NCBI GenBank assembly: GCA_002329705.1
Contig: DCUC01000003.1
Location: forward strand, 6,288-15,934
Length of the DNA stretch: 9,647 bases
Direction of reading: 5' to 3'
From: Caryophanales bacterium UBA1424
GTDB lineage: Bacteria > Bacillota_I > Bacilli_A > RFN20 > CAG-826
The notes under the pieces are model-generated. The model did no database searches. It worked only from the letters and a program-made list of their open reading frames with translations, and was not told where the DNA came from. How positions within the stretch are numbered: position 1 is the first letter of the stretch; each line of letters starts with the position of its first letter. Positions 1 to 6,249 of the stretch are shown piece by piece. A program made the position numbers and the translations under genes.

Positions 1-1499
1 TGCAGGAAGGAATCAGCCAAGAAGCAATTTCGTTTGCCGGTCATCAACGTTTAAATAAATTAATTTTAATTTACGATGCCAATAAAACGACTTTGGATGC
101 CCCTCTTGAAGCCTCGTTTTCCGAAAATGTCGAATTGCGCTTCTTGGCTTCGAACTGGAATGTTCTCAAGGTCAAAGACGGCAACGACCTCGATGCGCTT
201 GATCGCGCGATTAGCAAAGCTAAGAAATCAAGCGATTATCCGACTCTCATCATCGTCAATACAATCATCGGATATGGTTCCTCAAAGCAAGGGACGGCGA
301 AGGTTCACGGCAATCCCCTGGGCGTTGAAGACGGACAGAAAGCCAAAGCCTTTTATGGTTACGATTATCCCGATTTCACGATTCCGGAAGAAGTCTATCA
401 AGTTTTCCGCGACACATTTGAAAAGCGCGGCATCGAAGAATATCAGAAATGGAAAAATGTCCGCGACATCTATAAGGATAAGCATCCCGAAGAATATCGC
501 GTCTTTGAACACGCCTTTAAAGGCGATGTCACCAACTATATCTATAATTCGATTCCGAAAGTCGAAGCCGGAAGCTCTGATTCAACGCGCGGAATCAGCG
601 GACATATTCTCAATGAACTCCACAACACGATTCCCTTTATCGCGGGCGGTTCAGCCGATGTCGCCAGCAGCGTCATGACCAAGATTAATAAAGGCTGTGA
701 CTTCACTCCCGCCTGCCGCGAAGGAAGAAATATCAACTTTGGCATTCGCGAGTTTGCGATGGCGGCCATTCAAAACGGAATGCTCCTCCATGGAGGACTC
801 AAGACGTATGTCGGCTCTTTCCTCGTCTTCAGCGATTATTTAAAACCCGCCGTCCGTCTGGCGGCGCTATCACGCCTGCCGGCTATCTATCTTTTCTCAC
901 ACGATTCGATCGCTCTTGGCGAAGATGGCCCCACCCATCAGCCAATTGAGCAGTTGGCAATGCTCAGAAGCATTCCGAATTTACGCGTAATTCGCCCTTG
1001 CGACAATGCCGAAACATATGGCGCCTGGCGCATAGCGCTTAAATCCAAAGAGACTCCGACAGCCATCATCCTATCCCGACAGGGCCTTCCTGAAATGGAA
1101 GGTTCGACGATGGAAGCGGTGGCCAAAGGCGGCTACATCATCTCTCCCGAAAAAGAAAAACTGATGGCGACGATTATCGCCACCGGAAGCGAAGTCGCCC
1201 TCGCCGTCAAAGCCCAGAAACTTCTCCTGGACAGGAAAATTGATGTCCGCGTCGTCTCGATGCCTTCCATCGGCTTATTTGAAGCCCAAGATGCTGAATA
1301 CAAGAAGAACACAATCGGTGTCACCAAGGACAAAGTGGTGGCCGTCGAAATGTTAACATCCTTTGGATGGTATCGCTATGCCGACACCGTGATGGGCATT
1401 GATACATTCGGGGCGAGCGCGCCGATGGCTGATGTCGTCAAGAAATTTGACTTCACGAGCGAGCGGCTCGTCAGCCTCGTCGAAAGAATTGCCAAGTAG
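1..1499 (+). CDS. tkt: Transketolase, 5'-truncated by window edge
   Basis: Thiamine-diphosphate enzyme of the non-oxidative pentose phosphate pathway; it moves two-carbon ketol units between sugar phosphates in the cytoplasm. The reading frame is already open at the window edge (first full codon at base 3, reading QEGISQEAISFAGHQRL), which corresponds to the family's GDGxxQEG cofactor region. Roughly the first 155-160 residues are therefore outside, and about 498 are present. Visible family landmarks are the active-site His in VHGNPLG (codon 306-308), the catalytic Glu in FGIREFAMAAIQNG (codon 750-752), the transketolase signature GEDGPTHQPIEQ with its His (codon 936-938) and the phosphate-binding Arg in LSRQGLP (codon 1077-1079). 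The ATG at 93 is internal, not the start. The gene ends in TAG with no U-rich terminator behind it, so read-through into the next gene is possible. Identification is secure; the symbol is by family. Confidence 0.96.
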   Translation, partial: QEGISQEAISFAGHQRLNKLILIYDANKTTLDAPLEASFSENVELRFLASNWNVLKVKDGNDLDALDRAISKAKKSSDYPTLIIVNTIIGYGSSKQGTAKVHGNPLGVEDGQKAKAFYGYDYPDFTIPEEVYQVFRDTFEKRGIEEYQKWKNVRDIYKDKHPEEYRVFEHAFKGDVTNYIYNSIPKVEAGSSDSTRGISGHILNELHNTIPFIAGGSADVASSVMTKINKGCDFTPACREGRNINFGIREFAMAAIQNGMLLHGGLKTYVGSFLVFSDYLKPAVRLAALSRLPAIYLFSHDSIALGEDGPTHQPIEQLAMLRSIPNLRVIRPCDNAETYGAWRIALKSKETPTAIILSRQGLPEMEGSTMEAVAKGGYIISPEKEKLMATIIATGSEVALAVKAQKLLLDRKIDVRVVSMPSIGLFEAQDAEYKKNTIGVTKDKVVAVEMLTSFGWYRYADTVMGIDTFGASAPMADVVKKFDFTSERLVSLVERIAK

Positions 1500-1507
1500 T
1501 GATAAAC

Positions 1508-1536
1508 TTGCTAAAAAGACCGCGATTATTTAAGAT
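1508..1536 (+). promoter_or_regulatory. Weak candidate promoter before the Asp23-family gene
   Basis: TTGCTA (1508-1513) and TAAGAT (1531-1536) are separated by 17 bases, each matching the sigma-A consensus at 4 of 6 positions. The predicted transcript would begin near 1543, just ahead of the GGAGGG ribosome site. A perfect 6-bp inverted repeat (GATTAT at 1524-1529, ATAATC at 1535-1540) overlaps the -10 box. Matches of this quality are common by chance in AT-rich gaps, so this is only a candidate. Confidence 0.3.
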
Positions 1537-1556
1537 AATCACGACGGAGGGAACAT

Positions 1557-1892
1557 ATGGCCGATTACGTCTACATTGAAAACTATTCCAAATATGGAGT
1601 GATGGGTATCTCCCGCCGCGTTTTTGAAACGATTGCCCAGACGGCGACCAATCGCGTCAAGGGAGCCACTGTCTCCGCAAACAAATCGCGCCTTTTCACC
1701 TTGCATCGCCCGATTCAAGCCATTTTGCGTAGCAACGGTCTTGTCGACATCCGCATTGATGTCGCCATTAAAAGCGGTGTCAATGTCAGCGAGGTGTGCC
1801 TCAAAATTCAAGAAGAAGTCGCCAACTCCTTGATGGCGATGACGGAAATGGTTCCGTTTAATATTAATATTAAGGTCGCTTCCATTCAATAG
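1557..1892 (+). CDS. Asp23/Gls24 family envelope stress protein (YqhY-like)
   Basis: A 111-residue protein of the Asp23/Gls24 family (formerly DUF322). The N-terminal half carries GVMGISRRVFETIAQTA followed by a VKGATV segment, and the C-terminal half carries the family pattern IRIDVAIKSGVNVSEVC with a helix (KIQEEVANSLMAMT) and a closing strand (FNINIKVASI). The length is slightly short for the family. The start is well supported: GGAGGG at 1546-1551 lies five bases before the ATG. In other Bacillota, members are abundant membrane-associated proteins linked to alkaline or cell-wall stress, and the YqhY branch is encoded beside accBC and nusB in B. subtilis. The position just upstream of nusB here fits YqhY. 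Its biochemical role is unknown, and the neighbouring membrane protein could be a partner. Family assignment is good; function is inferred. Confidence 0.87.
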   Translation: MADYVYIENYSKYGVMGISRRVFETIAQTATNRVKGATVSANKSRLFTLHRPIQAILRSNGLVDIRIDVAIKSGVNVSEVCLKIQEEVANSLMAMTEMVPFNINIKVASIQ

Positions 1893-1912
1893 GCTCTCAC
1901 GAGTCTATTTTT
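1888..1912 (+). terminator. Terminator- or attenuator-like hairpin after the Asp23-family gene
   Basis: AATAGGCTC (1888-1896) pairs with GAGTCTATT (1901-1909) across the loop TCAC, with one G-T wobble, and the right arm runs into five Ts (1908-1912). The stop codon TAG of the Asp23-family gene is inside the left arm. The outer A-T pairs compete with the T tract, so the effective stem is about 7-9 bp. It resembles a moderate Rho-independent terminator. Because the next ATG is only five bases beyond the T tract, it may act as a partial terminator setting the ratio of asp23 to the downstream genes. Confidence 0.55.
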
Positions 1913-1917
1913 AAATT

Positions 1918-2448
1918 ATGAAATCAAATAAACCCCAGCCCACCTATGCCGAAGCGCACAATAAAGCGGTGCGCCTCTATCGCAAGACCGCCATTTTTTT
2001 AATGTGGGCCGGAATCATATCGATCCTCGCGACGGTTATCGCCCTCTTTAAAAGCGAAGCGGGTTATGGCATGTCGCTGGCCATTAATATTTTTCTCAAT
2101 CGATTGATTCACGCTCTCGGGCTTTCTAACTTAGCCACTTCGCTTTTCATCTTTGCTCTTTCGGTGGTTACCGGCGCCCTCTTTGCCGTCCTCGGCTTTT
2201 TCGCCCAGCAAGGCAAAAAAATATTCCTGTTCATCGGCGCTGCCCTCTATTTAGCTGATTTTGCCGCCGTATTCCTCGTCTACGGGGCGAATTGGGGCAC
2301 GACCTATGCTTTTACCATCGCGACTCATTTGGTCATCCTGGTGGCTCTTGCTATTGCCATCTATGAATACTTCAACGTCATCGCCATCGAGAAACGTTTT
2401 CACGGCGCGGCCACTCCTAACCTCGACGAGGCGAACGGAACGGAATAA
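1918..2448 (+). CDS. Small four-helix membrane protein of unknown function
   Basis: A 176-residue protein I do not recognise. It has a basic N-terminal segment (residues 1-24, with NKAVRLYRK), then four hydrophobic helices at about 25-44, 71-96, 102-122 and 128-149, and a short hydrophilic C-terminal tail. The basic N terminus, the QQGKK loop between helices 2 and 3, and the EKR after helix 4 suggest both ends face the cytoplasm (positive-inside rule). There is no signal peptide or visible catalytic motif. No Shine-Dalgarno sequence precedes the ATG, which follows a terminator-like hairpin. The gene ends one base before the nusB start, so the two are probably co-transcribed and coupled. B. 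subtilis has no gene here. In some other Bacillota Asp23 is held at the membrane by the anchor AmaP, so a similar partner role is possible but not shown. Confidence 0.82.
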   Translation: MKSNKPQPTYAEAHNKAVRLYRKTAIFLMWAGIISILATVIALFKSEAGYGMSLAINIFLNRLIHALGLSNLATSLFIFALSVVTGALFAVLGFFAQQGKKIFLFIGAALYLADFAAVFLVYGANWGTTYAFTIATHLVILVALAIAIYEYFNVIAIEKRFHGAATPNLDEANGTE

Positions 2449-2449
2449 T

Positions 2450-2860
2450 ATGAGCACAAATAACACCCGCAACCAAAATCAGATTCTCGCCATGTCGTGC
2501 ATTTACGATTATTTGACGAGGGTGGAGATGGGCGAAGATATCGATGTCAAAGCTCTTCTTGAACGCGTTTGCGATGCGCCGTTTGCCGATATCGACACAT
2601 TTGTGTCAGAAGTATTTATTAAAGTGGTTAGAAATCACGAAGAAATTGTTGCGATGTTACAGGCGAACATGAATAAATGGAAATTTTCCCGTTTAAATCG
2701 CATCGCCCAATCCATTTTGCTCTTATCGGTCGCTCACTATCGCTATGTCGGCGAAGTCGATCGCAGCGCCGTCATCGACATCGCCGTCAGAATGGCCAAA
2801 CGCTATCTTGATAATGCCGACTATAAATTTATTAACGCCGTCCTCGACAGCACCTTATGA
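2450..2860 (+). CDS. nusB: Transcription antitermination factor NusB
   Basis: A 136-residue, all-helical NusB-family protein, close to the usual 130-140. With NusE (S10), NusB binds the boxA element of rRNA leaders and supports antitermination. The C-terminal half carries the recognisable family stretch: SRLNRIAQSILLLSVAHYRY (residues about 80-99), then VDRSAVIDIAVRMAKRYLDN and the closing YKFINAVLDSTL. The N-terminal arginine-rich RNA-binding region is modest here (TRNQNQILAMSCIYDYL). I chose the ATG at 2450 because it gives the family length and lies one base after the preceding stop. The open frame extends upstream, but only as an overlap of the membrane-protein gene. The ribosome site is weak (a GGAA-type stretch), consistent with translational coupling. 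The stop TGA overlaps the xseA ATG (ATGA). A TGA stop here argues for the standard genetic code. Confidence 0.92.
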   Translation: MSTNNTRNQNQILAMSCIYDYLTRVEMGEDIDVKALLERVCDAPFADIDTFVSEVFIKVVRNHEEIVAMLQANMNKWKFSRLNRIAQSILLLSVAHYRYVGEVDRSAVIDIAVRMAKRYLDNADYKFINAVLDSTL

Positions 2861-4071
2861 AAAGCGGAGAATTTTATACCGTCACGAGTTTAAATCGCCA
2901 TATCAAAGAAATTCTTGATGGCGAAGTTTCACTCCGCTTAGTAAAACTAAAAGGTGAAGTATCCAATCTAAAAAAATATCCGAGCGGACATTTTTACTTC
3001 ACCCTCAAAGACGAGAACAGCGTCATCTCGGCCGTCATGTTTTATAATGATGCGATTCGCATCGGCTTTAATATGAAAGACGGCGACGAAGTCTTAGCCT
3101 ATGGCTCCGTCAGCGTCTATCCCCAAAGGGGCAGCTATCAGATTTACGTGAGCGAAATTGAATTATTCGGTCAAGGCGCCCTGCTGGTGGAACTCGAGAA
3201 GTTAAAACAGAAATTAAAGGCCGAAGGTCTTTTCGACGAAAATCGCAAACGCCCGATCGCCGCCTATCCCGAGTCAATCGGCATCATATCGGCATCGGGA
3301 AGCGCGGCGATTGAAGATATGATTAAGAATATTCATCGCCGTTATCCCATCGCCAGAATTTACTTCTTTCCGAGTTTGGTGCAGGGAAGCGCCGCCCCCA
3401 AGGATTTATTGCGAGCCTTTGAACTGGCTAAATCATATGATTTAAGCACGCTTATTATCGGCCGCGGTGGCGGGGCGAGCGAGGATCTCAATGCCTTTAA
3501 CGATGAGGCGCTAGTTCGCGCCTTAGCGACGAGCCGGGCTCCCATCATCTCCGCCATCGGTCATGAAATTGATTTTACCTTGGTCGACTATGTCGCCGAC
3601 CGCCGCGTCTCGACCCCGACGGGGGCCGCCGAGCTGGCGACGCCTGACAAACGCGAGATTTATGAAACACTTAACGAAAATCTTGAAAGGATGAGCCTTG
3701 CTTTGCAAAATAAGGTCCACACTCTAAAAGAGAGGCTCAACCTCCTGGCAAAGAGAGCTTTCTTCATCGATCCCAAATCCATCTATGAAAATAAAGTCCG
3801 CGATGTCAGGGAATATCGCGTTCGCCTTGTCAATGCGATGCAAAACAGTTATCTTATCGCTAGCCACGAGGTCAGATCATCAAAGCAGCGTCTCGAAGCG
3901 CTGTCGCCTTTTGGCGTCTTAAAGCGCGGTTACTCGATCATGACCGATGAAAGCGGCAAGGTAATCGACTCAGTCAACAAAGTTGAAACAGGTCAAAACG
4001 TCTTGACAAACGTCAAAGATGGTATAATTATGTCTCGGGTTACCGCAAAGGAGAGCAAGAAAAATGGCTAA
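2857..4071 (+). CDS. xseA: Exodeoxyribonuclease VII large subunit
   Basis: Large, catalytic subunit of exonuclease VII, which degrades single-stranded DNA from both ends during repair. The order is an N-terminal OB fold (about 25-100, with LKGEVSNLKKYPSGHFYFTL), a catalytic domain (about 130-265) with IGIISASGSAAIEDM, GRGGGASEDL (202-211) and the GHEIDF motif (235-240) followed by DRRVSTPTGAAELA, a helical segment (about 265-345), and the C-terminal LSPFGVLKRGYSI (349-361). At 404 residues it is shorter than E. coli XseA (about 456). The shortening lies in the central helical, coiled-coil region, while the catalytic and C-terminal motifs are intact. The start overlaps the nusB stop by four bases (ATGA) and the end overlaps xseB by eight, so subunits are made in a coupled way. 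folD, which lies upstream in B. subtilis, is missing. Confidence 0.96.
   Translation: MKSGEFYTVTSLNRHIKEILDGEVSLRLVKLKGEVSNLKKYPSGHFYFTLKDENSVISAVMFYNDAIRIGFNMKDGDEVLAYGSVSVYPQRGSYQIYVSEIELFGQGALLVELEKLKQKLKAEGLFDENRKRPIAAYPESIGIISASGSAAIEDMIKNIHRRYPIARIYFFPSLVQGSAAPKDLLRAFELAKSYDLSTLIIGRGGGASEDLNAFNDEALVRALATSRAPIISAIGHEIDFTLVDYVADRRVSTPTGAAELATPDKREIYETLNENLERMSLALQNKVHTLKERLNLLAKRAFFIDPKSIYENKVRDVREYRVRLVNAMQNSYLIASHEVRSSKQRLEALSPFGVLKRGYSIMTDESGKVIDSVNKVETGQNVLTNVKDGIIMSRVTAKESKKNG
4003..4028 (+). promoter_or_regulatory. Promoter-like sequence inside the end of xseA, upstream of xseB
   Basis: A perfect -10 box TATAAT (4023-4028) with the extended -10 element TGn directly before it (TGG, 4020-4022) lies in the coding sequence of xseA. 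A perfect TTGACA (4003-4008) lies 14 bases upstream, a shorter spacing than the usual 16-18, but an extended -10 can work without a -35. The transcript would start near 4035, about 30 bases before the xseB ATG, and would include its AAAGGAG ribosome site. This could give separate expression of xseB and perhaps dxs. Confidence 0.5.
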
Positions 4072-4261
4072 GGAAAATGAAATCAATTTTGAGAAGATGC
4101 TAGCTCGTCTTGAAGAAATCGTTGCGACGATTGAAAGCAAAACTCTCCCCCTCGACGAAAGCATCGCCCTTTATCAAGAGGGCAAAAGCATTATCAAAAC
4201 GCTGGAAGAAGCGCTTAAGGATGCCGAAGGTAAAATCGCCGATATTTTAAAAGTTGAATAA
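4064..4261 (+). CDS. xseB: Exodeoxyribonuclease VII small subunit
   Basis: A 65-residue XseB-family protein, a helical hairpin that binds the XseA coiled-coil arm; several copies join one XseA. The family pattern is clear: FEKMLARLEEIVATIESKTL, then the turn PLDESIALYQEGKSIIK and a charged second helix ending in DAEGKIADIL. The length is typical for the family. The ATG overlaps the last eight bases of xseA and has a good ribosome site, AAAGGAGA at 4047-4054, nine bases upstream. With a strong site of its own and a promoter-like sequence in xseA, it may be made in excess of XseA, which fits the several-to-one subunit ratio of the complex. Confidence 0.93.
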   Translation: MAKENEINFEKMLARLEEIVATIESKTLPLDESIALYQEGKSIIKTLEEALKDAEGKIADILKVE

Positions 4262-4277
4262 ATTCAAATATAAATCA

Positions 4278-4306
4278 TAGTATAAAATTAGTATATAAAT
4301 AGTATG
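4278..4306 (+). repeat. Three 11-bp-phased TAGTAT repeats across the dxs start
   Basis: TAGTATA begins at 4278 and again at 4289, and TAGTATG begins at 4300; its last three bases are the dxs start codon. The spacing is exactly 11 bases each time, about one helical turn. The repeats contain -10-like TATAAA (4281-4286 and 4294-4299). The gap has no Shine-Dalgarno sequence. This could be a regulator binding array, overlapping -10 boxes, or a chance result of AT-rich sequence. Confidence 0.45.
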
Positions 4307-6184
4307 GCAAAACCAAGCAGCAAAAGGATAATTGACATCGACATCAGGGATATTAAAGGTCCGGAATTTTTAAAGGAGCTCAATTATCGCTCGCTCGATC
4401 TCCTCTCGGAAAAGATTCGCCGCGAGATCATTGACAAGACCAGCAAATACGGTGGTCACCTTTCAAGCAATCTCGGCGTGGTGGAAATCACGATTGCCCT
4501 TCATCGCATGTTTAATTTTAAACATGATAAGCTGATATTTGATGTCGGCCACCAATCATACACGCACAAGATTCTCACCGGTCGCTCCCTTGAATACCTG
4601 CGGAACCGCAATGGCGTTTCCGGATTTCAGAAGATTTGCGAGTCTTATTACGATTGTTTTGAAGCCGGGCATAGTTCAACTTCTCTAAGCGCCGCGCAAG
4701 GCTTTGCCTTAAATCGCGATGCCAGAGGTGAAAAATACGATGTTGTCGCCGTCATCGGCGATGGCTCGATCGTCAACGGTTTGGCGTTTGAGGCCCTCAA
4801 TAATATTTCGCATAACAACAATAAGGTTATTATCATTTTAAATGATAATGAGATGTCGATATCCCGTCCGACCGGCGGCATGGGCAAGTTCTTTGCTAAA
4901 ATCTCGACGGCTTCAGGTTATACCAATTTTAAAATCTCCTACCGTCGTTTTATGTTTAAAACGCGGATGGGACACGCACTTTACAATTTTACCTCGCGCA
5001 TTAAAAATGCCATTAAGCAGAAGCTTGTTCCGACGACTTACTTTGATGATATGGGCTTTCAATACATCGGCTGTATCGACGGCCATAACATTAAAGCCCT
5101 CGAGAAAGCGATTGCGCGAGCTAAAAGAACCCCTAAATCGGTCGTTTTGCATGTTGCAACAGTTAAGGGTAAAGGCTATCGATACGCCGAAAATGATACG
5201 ACCGGTTACTGGCACGGCGTGACGCCTTTTGAAATCGAGAGCGGAAAACCGAAAAACCTCCATCCCGAAGAGCTGTCCTGGTCGCATCTTTTCAGCGATT
5301 TGTTAACCGCGCTGATGGCTGAGCGCAATGATTTAGTCATTATTTCCCCGGCAACCGTTAAAGGCAGCGGTCTCGAAGACCTTTTCAGCACCTATCCGAA
5401 AAGGACATTTGATGTCGGCATTGCCGAAGGCCACGCCCTCACACTTGCAAGCGGGCTCGCTGTCGCCGGCACGCATCCGATCGTCTCCATCTACTCGACT
5501 TTTATGCAGCGAGCTTTTGATCAGATTATCCATGATATTGCCAGGATGAACTTAAACATTACTTTCTTGGTCGATCGCTCCGGCTTGGTCGGATTAGACG
5601 GCGAAACACACCAGGGCATCTATGATGAATCATTTTTGCTGAGCACGCCGAATACGGTGGTGACGATGCCGTCAAGCGATAAAGAAGCGAAGTATCTGCT
5701 CAACGAATCTTTAAAACAACACGGACCCTTCTTCATCCGCTATCCGCGTGATCTTCTTAAGAAGAACCATCTGATTCAAGAGGAAAATCATCAATTCGGC
5801 AAATGGATTATGGAACGTGTTGCCAACTCGAAACGCGTCGCCGTCATCGCCGTCGGCCAGCTCCTGAGAAGCCTCAAAGAACTCATCATTGAAGCCGATC
5901 TCGATGTCACTTTAGTAAACGCCTTATTTTTAAAACCTCATGATCAGGAAATGTTAAGCTCTTTAAGCGAATATGAGACGATTGTCATCTATGATGCCTA
6001 TGCCACCGAATTCGGTTTTGCTTCCTACTTAAAAACAAAGCTTTGCGAGATGTCATACAAAGGCCAGATTAAGTCTTTCGCCATTCCTGATGTCTTCGTC
6101 ACCCAGGCAAAAATCAGCGAGCAGCTTGAAGAATTGGGTTTATTACCAAAGCAAGTGTTCGAAGAAATAAAGAAACTTCTTTAA
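4304..6184 (+). CDS. dxs: 1-deoxy-D-xylulose-5-phosphate synthase (DXS-type)
   Basis: A thiamine-diphosphate enzyme that joins pyruvate and glyceraldehyde 3-phosphate, the first step of the MEP isoprenoid route, which also supplies thiamine and pyridoxal precursors. The protein has 626 residues, the usual size. The cofactor domain shows GGHLSSNLG (H52), DVGHQSYTHK (H83), GHSSTS (H123), GDG (152-154), NDNEMSIS (180-187) and H304. The second domain shows the catalytic Glu in IAEGHALT (E375), IYSTFMQR (Y397, F400, R403), DRSG (R425), DGETHQG (D432, H436) and RYPRD. Two sites are unusual: the family's AEQH is AEGH, and the C-terminal EExxxGGxGS region is DAYATEFGFAS (about 564-574). Catalytic residues are kept, so it is probably active. 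ispA, which in B. subtilis sits between xseB and dxs, is absent. No Shine-Dalgarno sequence precedes the ATG, which was chosen because H52 then aligns with H49 of E. coli DXS. Confidence 0.88.
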   Translation: MAKPSSKRIIDIDIRDIKGPEFLKELNYRSLDLLSEKIRREIIDKTSKYGGHLSSNLGVVEITIALHRMFNFKHDKLIFDVGHQSYTHKILTGRSLEYLRNRNGVSGFQKICESYYDCFEAGHSSTSLSAAQGFALNRDARGEKYDVVAVIGDGSIVNGLAFEALNNISHNNNKVIIILNDNEMSISRPTGGMGKFFAKISTASGYTNFKISYRRFMFKTRMGHALYNFTSRIKNAIKQKLVPTTYFDDMGFQYIGCIDGHNIKALEKAIARAKRTPKSVVLHVATVKGKGYRYAENDTTGYWHGVTPFEIESGKPKNLHPEELSWSHLFSDLLTALMAERNDLVIISPATVKGSGLEDLFSTYPKRTFDVGIAEGHALTLASGLAVAGTHPIVSIYSTFMQRAFDQIIHDIARMNLNITFLVDRSGLVGLDGETHQGIYDESFLLSTPNTVVTMPSSDKEAKYLLNESLKQHGPFFIRYPRDLLKKNHLIQEENHQFGKWIMERVANSKRVAVIAVGQLLRSLKELIIEADLDVTLVNALFLKPHDQEMLSSLSEYETIVIYDAYATEFGFASYLKTKLCEMSYKGQIKSFAIPDVFVTQAKISEQLEELGLLPKQVFEEIKKLL

Positions 6185-6195
6185 AGAAAATACAG

Positions 6196-6229
6196 AAACT
6201 GGTTAACATAATGTTGTTATCCAGTTTTT
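6196..6229 (+). terminator. Intrinsic terminator after dxs
   Basis: AAACTGG (6196-6202) pairs with CCAGTTT (6221-6227), and after one T-T mismatch TAACA (6204-6208) pairs with TGTTA (6215-6219), leaving a six-base loop. The stem totals 12 pairs and runs into a T tract (6225-6229). It starts 11 bases after the dxs stop and probably closes the transcript that carries dxs. Confidence 0.75.
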
Positions 6230-6242
6230 AATTATTTACAAT
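6214..6242 (+). promoter_or_regulatory. Candidate promoter for dinB-xerD
   Basis: TTGTTA (6214-6219, 4 of 6 consensus) and TACAAT (6237-6242, 5 of 6) are 17 bases apart. The predicted start of transcription falls at about 6249-6250, at the dinB ATG itself, which would give a leaderless mRNA and fits the absence of a Shine-Dalgarno sequence. The -35 box lies in the right arm of the dxs terminator. A perfect TATAAT at 6242-6247 is too close to the ATG to serve dinB. Confidence 0.35.
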
Positions 6243-6249
6243 ATAATTG

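Noticed and set aside
76..678. Open frame of 200 codons on the + strand
   Set aside because: It overlaps the strongly recognised transketolase in another frame, and its translation is rich in Ser, Arg and Lys with no family motifs, typical of a shadow frame.
2421..2431. CCTCG-A-CGAGG palindrome near the end of the membrane-protein gene
   Set aside because: The stem is too short, the loop is one to three bases, no T tract follows, and it lies in coding sequence.
2450..2860. Possible use of TGA as Trp (mycoplasma code)
   Set aside because: nusB and dinB end properly at TGA, and Trp codons in the window are TGG, so the standard code fits.
4842..5287. Open frames of about 125 codons on both strands inside dxs
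   Set aside because: They overlap conserved dxs motifs in other frames, have no ribosome sites, and their translations resemble no family.
6242..6247. Perfect TATAAT two bases before the dinB ATG
   Set aside because: A transcript from it would start after the start codon, and no usable upstream start for dinB fits the protein family.
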